64,000 nucleotides of DNA from Segetibacter koreensis DSM 18137 (GTDB taxonomy: Bacteria; Bacteroidota; Bacteroidia; Chitinophagales; Chitinophagaceae): positions 1 through 64,000 of the forward strand of contig NZ_KB893328.1 in assembly GCF_000374045.1 (NCBI RefSeq). The letters run 5' to 3'. Made by a program: the position numbers and the translations under genes. Of the stretch, positions 16,820-25,514 are shown in pieces (the stretch's first letter is position 1; every line of letters starts with the position of its first letter). The notes beneath the pieces are model-generated. The model was not told the DNA's origin, searched no databases, and was given only the letters and a program-made list of their open reading frames with translations.

Positions 16820-17527
16820 ATGCTTACCGATTATTGGCTGATTGTTGTTATTCTTACCATTGTAGCGTTTATTAGCATCAAGGCTAAAAAACTTACATTG
16901 GCGGCAGGAGTCACCGGATGGTTAACAGGTTTGTTGGTCTTTGCAGGTACAGGTTACATAGGAGTAGGCCTGATAGCCACATTTTTTGTATTAGGTACAG
17001 CTGCTACTTCTTGGGGAATGAATGTAAAACAAAAGCTAGGTTTAGCAGAGAAAGATAAAGGCAGAAGGACAGCAGGACAGGTTCTGGCAAATGCAGGCGT
17101 TGCAGGAATACTTGGATTGACTTCAATATTTTGCCCGGCACAAAGAGCGTTATTTACAATCATGATAGCTGCATCTATTGCCTCTGCTACCGCAGATACT
17201 TTGTCTTCTGAACTGGGAAATATTTATGGCAAAAACTTTTATAACATTATTTCCTTCAAAAAAGATATTAGGGGATTGGATGGTGTTATAAGCCTCGAAG
17301 GAACATTAATTGGTGTTGCAGGTAGTGCTATCATAGCAGCCGTGTATGCAATAGCTTTTGGGTTTCACATACATTTTTTGTGGATCACTGTTGCCGGCAC
17401 TCTTGGAAATCTTTCAGACTCTGTCTTAGGTGCTACTGCAGAACGTAGAGGTTATTTGCGCAATAATGAAGTGAATTTTTTAAATACTTCAATTGCAGCG
17501 TTGTTAGTTATGGCGTTATTTAATTAA
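16820..17527 (+). CDS. DUF92 / phytyl-phosphate-kinase-like membrane protein
   Basis: Start at ATG 16820 (MLTDYWLIVVI); upstream in-frame codons overlap the permease gene on the other strand and are not protein-like. The 235-residue membrane protein matches the DUF92/TIGR00297 family, which includes plant VTE6 that phosphorylates phytyl phosphate. Seen are GVTGWLTG, GTAATSWGMNVKQKLG, a loop KDKGRRTAGQVLANAG, ATADTLSSELG and LGNLSDSVLGATAERRGYL. In Bacteroidota the substrate, perhaps an isoprenoid phosphate, is unknown. A terminator follows. Confidence 0.8.
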   Translation: MLTDYWLIVVILTIVAFISIKAKKLTLAAGVTGWLTGLLVFAGTGYIGVGLIATFFVLGTAATSWGMNVKQKLGLAEKDKGRRTAGQVLANAGVAGILGLTSIFCPAQRALFTIMIAASIASATADTLSSELGNIYGKNFYNIISFKKDIRGLDGVISLEGTLIGVAGSAIIAAVYAIAFGFHIHFLWITVAGTLGNLSDSVLGATAERRGYLRNNEVNFLNTSIAALLVMALFN

Positions 17528-17580
17528 TTATTCTACGGCAAAAGTAGCCAGCACCAACTTTTATTACTCCTTAAAATTAA

Positions 17581-17613
17581 AAAGCCTCCAAAACAAGAGG
17601 CTTTACAATTTTT
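17581..17613. terminator. Rho-independent terminator
   Basis: Stem AAAGCCTC/GAGGCTTT with an 8 nt loop and a downstream T-tract. It separates the DUF92 gene from the minus-strand 32-aa ORF and may act for both strands. Confidence 0.75.
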
Positions 17614-17634
17614 ATTATAAAATTAATTTTATTA

Positions 17635-17733
17635 CTATTTTCTCTGCTGATCATTATTTACAGGAACGGGTATAGGGATCAATTCTGGTTTTTTATCATC
17701 AAACAAAATAGAAAGCAATTCACTCAGACTCAT
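17635..17733 (-). CDS. Very small ORF, 32 aa, unknown
   Basis: ATG at 17733, stop TAG at 17635. The peptide MSLSELLSILFDDKKPELIP continues with an IPVPVNN segment and ends QQRK. A short amphipathic helix followed by a Pro/Val strand and a polar tail is protein-like, and the ORF is closed by the bidirectional terminator immediately downstream. No Shine-Dalgarno is needed in this phylum, so that gives no help. Probably a real small protein, function unknown. Confidence 0.45.
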   Translation of the reverse strand: MSLSELLSILFDDKKPELIPIPVPVNNDQQRK

Positions 17734-17931
17734 ATTAAATATTTTAAAGTTAAAAACGTAATTATCACTTTTTTATTTTACTAAAATTGATACTATCAAC
17801 ACCTAAATTACACACAAATACTATACTCAAGTGTTAAAAAATTAAAATTATCTTTAATCTTTTTTTAATCTGTTATTTTTTTCGCTTTTGTCTGACTTTT
17901 AAATAACTTTTGTTTAATATAAAGCCGGCCA

Positions 17932-19137
17932 ATGTTCTTAATTGGATTGATAAGAGAAGGAAAAATACCCGCTGACAACCGTGTTGCCTTAACTCCTAAA
18001 CAATGCAGGTGGATACAAGAAAATATGCCTGACATAAAAGTTGTGGTACAGCCTTGCTCTAACCGTTGTTTTTCTGATAAAGAATACAGATCTGCAGGCA
18101 TTGAATTAAGGGAAGATTTACGTGAATGTGACCTTTTGTTAGGAATAAAAGAAGTACCGGTTGATTTTTTAGTCGAAAAAAAAACATATATGTTCTTTTC
18201 GCATACAAAAAAAGCACAACCGCATAATAGAAGGATGTTACAGGCAATTATTGAAAAGAAAATTACTTTAATAGATTTTGAGTGTCTTGAGCACGAAGAC
18301 GGTCAGCGGATTTTAGGATTTGGATTTTTTGCAGGTATTGTTGGAGCTCATAACGGCATGTGGGCTTACGGCAGAAGAACAGGAACCTATAACTTATGCC
18401 GTGTGGGTGAATGCAAGGATTATAAACACCTTATTAATACTTATTTTGGTTTAAAATTACCTGCCATAAAAGTTGCAGTTACCGGCAGCGGCAGGGTAGC
18501 CAGCGGGGTGTTGGAAATTATGAATTTAATGGACATAATTGAGGTTGAACCTGCGGAGTTTCTGCAAAGAGAATTTTCTTATCCTGTATACGTGCACTTA
18601 AAAGGACGGGATTTATATGAACACAAACTTACAGGCCACTACAACCGTGAAGATTTTCATGCTAGTCCGCAAAATTACAGCAGTAAGTTTAAGCCTTATA
18701 TCTATCAAACAGATATACTGATGAACGGAACTTATTGGGAAAAAAATATTCCCCGTCTTTTTAATTGGGAGGATATGCTGAATGAGCGTTTTCGTATACA
18801 AACGATAGCAGATATAAGTGATGATAAAGAAGGATCGATACCTTGTAATTTAGGTAATAGTACAATCGAATTCCCGGTCTACGGCGTTGATCCTGTAAGC
18901 CGCAGAGTTATTGACCCTTTTCAAAAAGGGGGAGTGGATATAATGGCTGTGAGTAATCTTCCCAACGAATTACCAAGAGATGCCAGCAGCTACTTTGGTG
19001 ATCAGCTAATAAAATATGTATTAGATGAGATAAGGAAAGATGATTCACCGGTAATTGAACGTGCAACGATAGTGAAAAAAGGACACTTAACTTCTTATTA
19101 TGCTTATTTGAAAGAATATGCGGCAACAAAAGTTTAG
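17932..19137 (+). CDS. Saccharopine-dehydrogenase-like / AlaDH-PNT family oxidoreductase
   Basis: The N-terminal half carries the alanine dehydrogenase/pyridine nucleotide transhydrogenase fold (GLIREGKIPADNRVALTPKQC, 5-25), and a Rossmann segment KVAVTGSGRVASGVLEIM lies near the middle. The 401-residue length and layout fit the NAD+-dependent, lysine-forming saccharopine dehydrogenase (LYS1-like) group, annotated in Bacteroidota simply as NAD(P)-dependent oxidoreductases. The pathway is uncertain: Bacteroidota make lysine by the diaminopimelate route, so a catabolic or other imino-acid role is possible. Monocistronic. Confidence 0.75.
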   Translation: MFLIGLIREGKIPADNRVALTPKQCRWIQENMPDIKVVVQPCSNRCFSDKEYRSAGIELREDLRECDLLLGIKEVPVDFLVEKKTYMFFSHTKKAQPHNRRMLQAIIEKKITLIDFECLEHEDGQRILGFGFFAGIVGAHNGMWAYGRRTGTYNLCRVGECKDYKHLINTYFGLKLPAIKVAVTGSGRVASGVLEIMNLMDIIEVEPAEFLQREFSYPVYVHLKGRDLYEHKLTGHYNREDFHASPQNYSSKFKPYIYQTDILMNGTYWEKNIPRLFNWEDMLNERFRIQTIADISDDKEGSIPCNLGNSTIEFPVYGVDPVSRRVIDPFQKGGVDIMAVSNLPNELPRDASSYFGDQLIKYVLDEIRKDDSPVIERATIVKKGHLTSYYAYLKEYAATKV

Positions 19138-19171
19138 TTATAGTAATTACAATAAACCATTTTTAGTTTTC

Positions 19172-19900
19172 TTACAAATACAGGTAATAGTCCTTCAGAA
19201 GCTCTATAAAACTTTCTGTATATGCGTCATTTTTATCTTTTATGGAAATTGAATGTTCCGTTACTGCTTCCGGAGTTGCTACATTGGTAAAAACGCCAAT
19301 TGTTCTAAAATAGTTTGAAAGGGTGTGTTGCCGTATGTTCACCTTTTCAAACAGTTTAAGTTTATTTTCAAGAGCTATTTTTTCAAAAGCAATAAATTCT
19401 TCAAAAGGCAAAAGAATATAAAATTTTCCTTTTTCAGCAAGGTGGCTACATGCAATGGATGCAAGCGCGGTATAGGGTAGCGTGGTGGTATGCTTCGCCA
19501 GGTTTTTTTTGAGGTCGTCGCTTTTTAATGATTTTTGAAAAAAAGGAGGATTTGAAACAATAATATCATACTTTTTCAAGATCGACAATTGTGTTATATC
19601 TGCATGAATTGCAGTTAACCTTTTTTGCCACGGGCTGATTTCAAAATTTTCATTTGCTTGTTCAAAAGCGCTGTCATCTATTTCAACTGCTTCAATATTT
19701 CCATTAACTCTTTGTGCAATCATAAGGGATAGCAGGCCGCTGCCGGTGCCAATATCCAATATATTCGTTTCCTCATTGCTACAAGCCTTTTCTTTTAATG
19801 AAACATATGCACCAAATACACAAGCATCAGTACACACTTTCATAGCCGATTTTGCCTGGTGAACAGTGAATTGTTTAAACCTAAAGTAAGAATTGGCCAT
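19172..19900 (-). CDS. trmN6: tRNA1(Val) (adenine-37-N6)-methyltransferase
   Basis: SAM-dependent methyltransferase that makes m6A37 in tRNA1(Val). At 242 residues it has the TrmN6/YfiC length. The SAM motif is LDIGTGSGLLSLM (48-60), the acidic residue at the end of strand 2 is in AVEIDD (71-76), and the N6-adenine motif NPPF is at 117-120. The N-terminus FRFKQFTVHQAKSAMKVCTDACVFGAY is characteristic. The start ATG overlaps by one base the stop of the VOC gene upstream, so the two are co-transcribed. Confidence 0.9.
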   Translation of the reverse strand: MANSYFRFKQFTVHQAKSAMKVCTDACVFGAYVSLKEKACSNEETNILDIGTGSGLLSLMIAQRVNGNIEAVEIDDSAFEQANENFEISPWQKRLTAIHADITQLSILKKYDIIVSNPPFFQKSLKSDDLKKNLAKHTTTLPYTALASIACSHLAEKGKFYILLPFEEFIAFEKIALENKLKLFEKVNIRQHTLSNYFRTIGVFTNVATPEAVTEHSISIKDKNDAYTESFIELLKDYYLYL

Positions 19901-20388
19901 TAATTCTTTAATTCGCTTAAGAGTGATTCCATATCTAAAGCCTCCGTTATCATCTGTAAGTTACCTGACCCATCAAAAGGCCATTGCTCTCTCGGTTTGT
20001 CCCAATATAACTCTACACCGTTGCCATCCGGGTCATTTAAATAAAGCGCTTCAGACACGCCGTGATCGGCAGCGCCGGTAAGCGGATATTTTGCTTCTGC
20101 AAGTCTCTTTAAAATGACTGCCAAATCTCTTCTTTCAGGATAAACAATTGCAGTATGATACAGTCCACAGGAATTAACGGGTGCAGGAGGAGCATTTTTG
20201 CTATGCCAGGTATTTAGCCCGATATGATGATGATAACCCCCTGCAGAAACAAAAACTGCAGAAGGACCATATCGTTGCATAATTTCAAAACCTAGTAGTT
20301 CATGATAAAATGCAAGTGCCCTGTCAATATCAGATACTTTTAAGTGAATATGGCCTATTCTTGTATTGGCGGGAACGGTATAAGACAT
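19900..20388 (-). CDS. VOC-family (glyoxalase/extradiol dioxygenase-like) protein
   Basis: A 162-residue vicinal-oxygen-chelate protein with two beta-alpha-beta-beta-beta modules. Likely metal ligands are H13/H15 in IGHIHLKV, H78 in SCGLYHTAIVYP and E126 in GNGVELYWDKP. It resembles Bacillus CatE/YfiE-type catechol 2,3-dioxygenases but is shorter than the two-domain enzymes, so activity is uncertain. First gene of a two-gene operon with trmN6 (one-base overlap). Confidence 0.8.
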   Translation of the reverse strand: MSYTVPANTRIGHIHLKVSDIDRALAFYHELLGFEIMQRYGPSAVFVSAGGYHHHIGLNTWHSKNAPPAPVNSCGLYHTAIVYPERRDLAVILKRLAEAKYPLTGAADHGVSEALYLNDPDGNGVELYWDKPREQWPFDGSGNLQMITEALDMESLLSELKN

Positions 20389-20796
20389 ATTTAGAAGTTA
20401 AAATAAAAAGTGTTTTTCTATAAAATAGTTGCTAAAATTAAAGAATTAGCGCGTTAAATGATTTGAAGGTTTATAAATAAGAATTTTAGTGGAACGAACA
20501 GAATAACTTTTATCAACATCCTTGTGTCACTCACTTCGACCGTAACTTTTTAATCATCTATTATGCTGATTATTTGCGTTACGAGCTTTATCCTAGCAAA
20601 TTTGTACAGTCCTTTTTCAGCTAGCGCGCGACCATTCCTTTAGTTTATGCCCCCAGTGAAAATATTTTACTTTATCGTAATACTAAAATACTTGTTCCTG
20701 TTAACCTTAAATAACTTTATTTTTCGTACCTTTATACACACATTTATATACAAGAAGTGCCTACTTTCAGGTACATGTATCATCTAAAACAAAACA
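20389..20796. other. Intergenic region with repeat copy B
   Basis: Lies between divergent starts of the VOC and cold-shock-domain genes. No gene seen. Contains repeat copy B (20517-20543). The 120 bp before the cold-shock gene are AT-rich; a long 5' leader typical of cold-shock mRNAs is possible but I see no defined box. Confidence 0.4.
20517..20543. repeat. Dispersed intergenic repeat, copy B (inverted)
   Basis: The minus strand reads GAAGTGAGTGACACAAGGAT. It shares 15 identical bases with copy A at 13550. Confidence 0.5.
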
Positions 20797-21252
20797 ATGG
20801 GTAAATCACAGGAAACTTTCAGTAAAAAAGAAAAAGAGAAACAAAGATTAAAGAAGAGACAGGATAAACAGGAGAAGAAGGAAGAGCGCCAGGCACACGC
20901 CCGGAACGGTAACAATTTGGAAAGTATGCTCGCCTATATTGACGAGAACGGAAATATTTCTTCAACACCACCTGATCCTCGTAAGAAAATAACTACGAAT
21001 GTAGAAGACATACGTATAGGTGTCGCAAAAAGGGAACCGGTGGATGAGTCTGAATTAATAAGAACAGGAGTTGTTACCATGTTCAACGAATCTAAGGGGT
21101 ATGGTTTTATAAAAGACAGTAAAACACAGGAAAGCGTTTTTGTTCACATCAATTCTTTGCTTGATCGTATTAAAGAGCACGACAAAGTGACTTTTGAAGT
21201 GGAAATGGGTGTTAAAGGAAAAAATGCTGTAGGCGTTAAGAAGTCTGTTTAA
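20797..21252 (+). CDS. Cold-shock-domain RNA-binding protein with Lys-rich N-terminus
   Basis: The C-terminal 65 residues are a cold-shock domain with both RNA-binding motifs, KGYGFI (RNP1) and VFVHI (RNP2). The N-terminal 45 residues are a Lys/Glu-rich, probably helical charged tail (KKEKEKQRLKKRQDKQEKKEERQAH), followed by a linker ending SELIRTGVV. This layout, with an extra basic extension, is common in Bacteroidota and probably makes an RNA chaperone. Stand-alone gene with its own terminator. Confidence 0.88.
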   Translation: MGKSQETFSKKEKEKQRLKKRQDKQEKKEERQAHARNGNNLESMLAYIDENGNISSTPPDPRKKITTNVEDIRIGVAKREPVDESELIRTGVVTMFNESKGYGFIKDSKTQESVFVHINSLLDRIKEHDKVTFEVEMGVKGKNAVGVKKSV

Positions 21253-21285
21253 GAACTTCAAAATCTTTTGTTCATACTATCTGCG

Positions 21286-21325
21286 GTGAGTTCTCACAAA
21301 AGGGAACTTACTTTTTTGTTTTTTT
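21286..21325 (+). terminator. Probable Rho-independent terminator after the cold-shock gene
   Basis: Imperfect stem GTGAGTTC/GAACTTAC (one G-U pair) with a 10-nt loop followed by a long T-rich tract. Confidence 0.6.
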
Positions 21326-21389
21326 TACGTACTACCTACCAAGGCAATAAAACTTTGTGATAGATAAAAAGGAAATTTTGGAAATAGTT

Positions 21390-21644
21390 TTATTGCATTA
21401 CTTCTGCGAGTTCTTTTTCTATTCGTTTACACGATAGGAGAAATGGCTTTTTTATGATTGCTAACGATAACGCTTGTCCTGAAACCGCGAAAGAACCGTG
21501 AATTGATCCTAAAGGCGTTTTAGCTTGAAAACTAGCCTGCGTAAAATCTCCACTAAATGCTCCGCCCGCTTTTTCTATTTCTTGCTTTGCTCTTTTCATC
21601 AGACTTTCAGAGTCTCCCTCAAAGGGTATACTAAACTGACACAT
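21390..21644 (-). CDS. Conserved small protein, 84 aa, unknown
   Basis: Reads MCQFSIPFEGDSESLMKRAK, then a Gly-rich strand region (GGAFSGDFTQASFQAKTPLGSIHGSFAVSGQ) and a C-terminal helix ending ELAEVMQ. The alternating-strand pattern with an N-terminal helix resembles small polyhydroxyalkanoate-granule-type proteins, but that is a weak visual match. No membrane segment or signal peptide. Monocistronic. Function unknown. Confidence 0.55.
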   Translation of the reverse strand: MCQFSIPFEGDSESLMKRAKQEIEKAGGAFSGDFTQASFQAKTPLGSIHGSFAVSGQALSLAIIKKPFLLSCKRIEKELAEVMQ

Positions 21645-21961
21645 AATAATAGTTTAAGAAACTTGAATGAGTTGTTTCGGCCATTGTGTTTCTTTCAATA
21701 ATTCAGCCAATATTTCAATTGCGTTTTGAAAAAGAAAAGGAAAAAAGCCAGAAAATAAATTCGTTGCCAAAAAGTACGTGCAAATTGAGTTAAGCTGGCC
21801 GATATTGCAGCGGAAAAATCAGGTGGACCTATGGTTTATATGCTTGAAATGTAGAATAACTTTAGGATGATTTTGTAATGCATTCCTGTGTTAATTTATT
21901 ATTCCTTATGTTAAACAATGAAATAATCCCGAACTTTATCCTTTAACAAAATAGGGATGAT
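21645..21961. other. Intergenic region, nothing identified
   Basis: AT-rich, between divergently oriented genes. No ORF with coding character in any frame; the minus strand has an open stretch whose translation is mostly Phe and not protein-like. It should hold promoters of both flanking genes, but no TAnnTTTG match was seen. Confidence 0.35.
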
Positions 21962-22765
21962 GTGAATAAAGTTTTAAGCAGAAATAATGTAAAGGTTTTT
22001 GGCGAAGGGCAGGCAATGTTATTTGCGCACGGCTTCGGGTGCGACCAGAATATGTGGCGTTTTATAACTCCGGCATTTGAAAAACAATACAAAATTGTTT
22101 TATTTGATTATGTAGGATCTGGTAATTCTGATATCTCAGCTTATAACCGCGAAAAATATAGCGACCTGAATGGATACGCGAATGATGTACTTGATATTAT
22201 AAATACTTTGGATTTACAAGATATTATTTTCGTAGGTCATTCGGTAAGCAGCATGATTGGTTTATTAGCCGCCATCAAACAGCCTGATCGTTTTGATAAA
22301 TTGATTTTTGTAGGTCCTTCCGCTCGATATATCAATGAAGCTCCCTCGTATACGGGAGGTTTTGAAAAGAAAGATATCCTGGAGCTACTTGAAACGATGG
22401 AGAAGAATTATATCGGGTGGGCCAATTTTCTTGCACCGGCAATCATGAAAAATCCGGAAAGACCCGAATTAGGGAAGGAGTTAACGGAGAGCTTTTGTTC
22501 TACAGACCCTGTTATTGCGAGGCAGTTTGCAGAAGTTACCTTTTTATCAGATAATAGGCAGGACCTTTCTAAATTGAAAACTTCAACGCTCATATTGCAA
22601 TGTTCTGATGACCTGATAGCACCGTTGGAAGTCGGACATTATGTGCACGAGCGAATAGCTGGTAGCACTCTGAGAATAATGAAAGCTACGGGCCACTGTC
22701 CACACATGAGTGCGCCCCAGGAGACGATCGATTTAATGAAAGAATACCTTCTAAACGCCAATTAG
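21962..22765 (+). CDS. RsbQ-family alpha/beta hydrolase (energy-stress signalling)
   Basis: Very close to Bacillus RsbQ over its whole 267 residues: the opening LSRNNVKVFGEG, FAHGFGCDQN, FDYVGSGNSD, GHSVSSMIG, MEKNYIGWANF, FCSTDPVIARQFA and ATGHCPHMS all recall it. Catalytic residues line up as S94, D217 and H245. RsbQ is homologous to the plant strigolactone/karrikin receptors D14/KAI2 and binds an unknown small hydrophobic ligand that activates a PAS-bearing partner. Start is GTG 21962 after GGGATGAT; no in-frame ATG fits. Its stop is 5 bp before the PAS-kinase gene, so the two are one operon. Confidence 0.9.
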   Translation: MNKVLSRNNVKVFGEGQAMLFAHGFGCDQNMWRFITPAFEKQYKIVLFDYVGSGNSDISAYNREKYSDLNGYANDVLDIINTLDLQDIIFVGHSVSSMIGLLAAIKQPDRFDKLIFVGPSARYINEAPSYTGGFEKKDILELLETMEKNYIGWANFLAPAIMKNPERPELGKELTESFCSTDPVIARQFAEVTFLSDNRQDLSKLKTSTLILQCSDDLIAPLEVGHYVHERIAGSTLRIMKATGHCPHMSAPQETIDLMKEYLLNAN

Positions 22766-22770
22766 CTGAA

Positions 22771-23970
22771 ATGTCAGGTGTACATGAAAATCTATTAATT
22801 CACGCCCCATGTGGGATTTTTTCGTTTACAGAAGATGGTGTGATAACAATGGCAAATGCTTATTGCTGCAAATTGCTAGAATATGAGGAAGGTGAACTAA
22901 CAGGAAGAAATTTTTCAGAATTACTTACGGTTTCTGGCAAAGTATTTTACCAAACCCATTTTTACCCACTTGTAAAGCTACTGGGACATACAGAAGAAAT
23001 TTTTATGAACCTGCAGGCGAAATCTAAAAACGACGTGCCTGTGGTTGTAAATGCTATAATCGCGAAAGCAAATGGCAAATCAGAAATTCTTTGTTCTTTT
23101 ATTCCAATACTTAACAGGGTGAAATATGAGGAAGAAATTCTTTTGGCAAAAAAAAATGCTGAGGAAGCCTTACGTAAAAATGAAGTGTTAGAAAAAGTTA
23201 AGCTCGAATTAGAACAACAGCAAAAAGTATTAGATAAACAAATCACTTTACTTACATTTCAGAATAAAGAGCTCCTGCAACTAAGTGATATAATTACCCA
23301 TGACTTGCAGGAGCCTGTACGAAAGCTCATCCTCTTTTCGACCGAGTTGCAGCAAAAAGAAATGCAGGCAACTTTTGATGGTCATGCTTTGTCAGTAATA
23401 AAAAAGTCATCTCAAAAAATAAAGACCCTTTTGCTAAACCTGCAAAACTATTTAGCTCTTACCGCAGTAACTGCAACAAAAGAACAAGTTAATCTTTCTC
23501 ACGTCGTTCAATACGAATTAGGGCAATTGCAAAACGCGTATCCTCAAATAAATGTACATGCAGAAGTAGAGCCTTTACCAACTATTACGGGTAATAAAAA
23601 CCAGCTTAATTGGATGTTTCACCACTTATTAAAAAATGCTTTTGACCATGGCTGCGTTGACAATAGGCTTATGCTTACGATACAGTCAGTTGTGGTAAAA
23701 GAAAACCTATACAACCATCTTGAGGATAAGTATAAATATATCGACTATGTAAAAATTACAATTTCCGATGAGGGGCCGGGCTTCGAATCTGAGTTTAATG
23801 ATTATATTTTCGGTGTTTTGAAAAAATTGAACGTAGCGGGAGAAACTGTAGGTTTCGGGCTTGCTTTTTGCAAAAGAATTGTTGAGAATCATTTTGGAAA
23901 TATAAGGGCAGAGGGCTTAGCCGGTAAAGGCGCTGCTTTCACTGTTATGTTACCAATTGATAATGTTTAA
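22771..23970 (+). CDS. Histidine kinase with RsbP-type PAS domain
   Basis: N-terminal PAS domain (about 1-115), with HAPCGIFSFTEDG, LLEYEEGELTGRN, FYQTHFYPLVKL and EEIFMNL, is like that of RsbP, the Bacillus PAS-phosphatase partner of RsbQ. A coiled coil (about 118-168) leads to a HisKA domain with the phospho-acceptor H177 in IITHDLQEPVRK, then a HATPase with N289 (LLKNAFDHG), the SDEGPGF box and GFGLAFCKRIVE. No membrane segment, so it is cytoplasmic. Here the RsbP-type sensor is fused to a kinase rather than a PP2C phosphatase. It sits between the RsbQ gene and a response regulator (9 bp gap). Confidence 0.9.
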   Translation: MSGVHENLLIHAPCGIFSFTEDGVITMANAYCCKLLEYEEGELTGRNFSELLTVSGKVFYQTHFYPLVKLLGHTEEIFMNLQAKSKNDVPVVVNAIIAKANGKSEILCSFIPILNRVKYEEEILLAKKNAEEALRKNEVLEKVKLELEQQQKVLDKQITLLTFQNKELLQLSDIITHDLQEPVRKLILFSTELQQKEMQATFDGHALSVIKKSSQKIKTLLLNLQNYLALTAVTATKEQVNLSHVVQYELGQLQNAYPQINVHAEVEPLPTITGNKNQLNWMFHHLLKNAFDHGCVDNRLMLTIQSVVVKENLYNHLEDKYKYIDYVKITISDEGPGFESEFNDYIFGVLKKLNVAGETVGFGLAFCKRIVENHFGNIRAEGLAGKGAAFTVMLPIDNV

Positions 23971-23979
23971 AGTTCTATT

Positions 23980-24378
23980 ATGAATATACCTTGTAAAATA
24001 TTGTTAGTAGATGATGACCGGGACGATCAGATGATTTTTAGGCATGCGATAAATGAAATTAATACCCAAATTGAATGTAATTGCTATGACAATGCCGAGC
24101 AGGGATTAAGGGCATTAAAAACAGATAATCAACATAAACCTGATTTTATCTTTTTAGATTTAAACCTGCCTTTTATGCACGGCTTTGAATTTTTGCAGCT
24201 TCTCAAAACTTCTGAAGACTTAAATGATATTCCCGTTATCATTTATTCAACTTCTTCGCGTGACTCAGATAAAATAAAAGCAAGAGAGTTAGGCGCCCTC
24301 AATTATTTAAGCAAACCAACTTCTTTTAATGAACTGAAGGTGAAAATAACTAATCTTTTAAATGAAGTGTATAACTGA
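23980..24378 (+). CDS. Single-domain response regulator (CheY/Rcp1-like)
   Basis: A 132-residue receiver with no output domain. Acidic pocket D11-D13 in VDDDRDD, phosphoacceptor D60 in FIFLDLNLP, and K112 in LSKPTSF. The PHGFEFLQLLK-type segment and length resemble Rcp1-like receivers paired with histidine kinases. Nine bases separate it from the PAS kinase stop, making it the cognate output. Its downstream target, by protein-protein contact or phosphorelay, is unknown. Confidence 0.92.
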   Translation: MNIPCKILLVDDDRDDQMIFRHAINEINTQIECNCYDNAEQGLRALKTDNQHKPDFIFLDLNLPFMHGFEFLQLLKTSEDLNDIPVIIYSTSSRDSDKIKARELGALNYLSKPTSFNELKVKITNLLNEVYN

Positions 24379-24550
24379 AAAAAGGACTTTTCTACCTTTA
24401 TTTGATTGTTAATAATACGGAGGTTTTAAAACCTACATTTATACGCTTTCATTTTGACTTTTCAGTTGCATTATTTCATTCATTGCCGCTTGCAATTGTA
24501 GCCGCGAGGAGGGTATAATTTTAGTAGCTATCGTCGAAATAATTATTCTT

Positions 24551-25450
24551 TTGGCCTTTTCAAACTCAAAACAATACACCTGGATAGTTGCAGGAATATT
24601 ATTTGCCATATTATGGGCATCTGCATCAGCTGCAACAAAAATTGGTTTGGCAGATGCCCAGCCTTTGGTAATAGCGCAGGTAAGGTTTATGATTGCCGCC
24701 GTGGTGATGTTAGTTTTTTCTCATCTCATTAAAAGATATGCCCTGCCAACCGGTAAAGAGTGGAAATATCTAACTGTGTATGGCTTACTGAATATTACTG
24801 TTTATTTAGGATGTTATGTTGTGGCAATGCAACATGTTACTGCCGGCATAGGTTCATTGGCTGTAGCGACTAATCCGTTATTTATTAGTCTTATATCGGT
24901 TTTCTTTTTAAGGAAGAGGTTACAGCCAGCAACGGTGATCGCTATCATTTTAGGTACAGCCGGAGTCATGATCGCGTCGTGGCCTTTATTTAAACAGGCA
25001 ACGGTGACAACAGCTGGATTACTGCTTTTATTATTTAGCATGTTGTCCTATTCTGCCGGCGCAATTTATTTTTCTACTAAAGAGTGGAATGGTTTGCATC
25101 TTTTTACTATTAATGGATGGCAAACATTAATAGGAGGAATGTTATTATTGCCGGTAACTCTAATTACGTATCACAATACTAATAATCATTTCACCCCGGG
25201 TTTTTGGCTAAGTGTGTTATGGTTAGCTGTGCCGGTATCTATTTTTGCTGTGCAAATATGGTTATGGCTATTGAGCACAAATGCAGTAAAAGCTGGATTG
25301 TGGCTTTTTCTATGCCCTGTCTTTGGCTTTGCTATCGCGGCCTGGTTAACACATGATGTTATCAGTAGCTATACAATTGCTGGTGTCGCTCTTGTATTGG
25401 CCGGGCTATTTTTGGCACAAAAAAGTTCAAAACAAAGTGCCGGTTCCTGA
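24551..25450 (+). CDS. EamA/DMT-family transporter
   Basis: 299 residues, about ten hydrophobic segments in two EamA repeats; the first begins YTWIVAGILFAILWASASAATK and the second repeat begins AGLLLLLFSMLSYSAGAIYF. Such proteins export metabolites or amino acids; specificity is unknown. The likely start is TTG 24551, as no ATG precedes the first membrane segment. A terminator is located after the stop. Confidence 0.85.
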   Translation: MAFSNSKQYTWIVAGILFAILWASASAATKIGLADAQPLVIAQVRFMIAAVVMLVFSHLIKRYALPTGKEWKYLTVYGLLNITVYLGCYVVAMQHVTAGIGSLAVATNPLFISLISVFFLRKRLQPATVIAIILGTAGVMIASWPLFKQATVTTAGLLLLLFSMLSYSAGAIYFSTKEWNGLHLFTINGWQTLIGGMLLLPVTLITYHNTNNHFTPGFWLSVLWLAVPVSIFAVQIWLWLLSTNAVKAGLWLFLCPVFGFAIAAWLTHDVISSYTIAGVALVLAGLFLAQKSSKQSAGS

Positions 25451-25475
25451 TATCGAAAAAATATTTTTGCCTTCC

Positions 25476-25514
25476 GCAAGCGCTTTATTATTTAAAAAAA
25501 AGCTTGCTTTTTTT
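25476..25514 (+). terminator. Rho-independent terminator between EamA and GH43 genes
   Basis: Stem GCAAGC/GCTTGC with an AT-rich 20 nt loop, followed by seven T residues on the plus strand. It runs into the stop codon of the converging GH43 gene. Confidence 0.65.
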
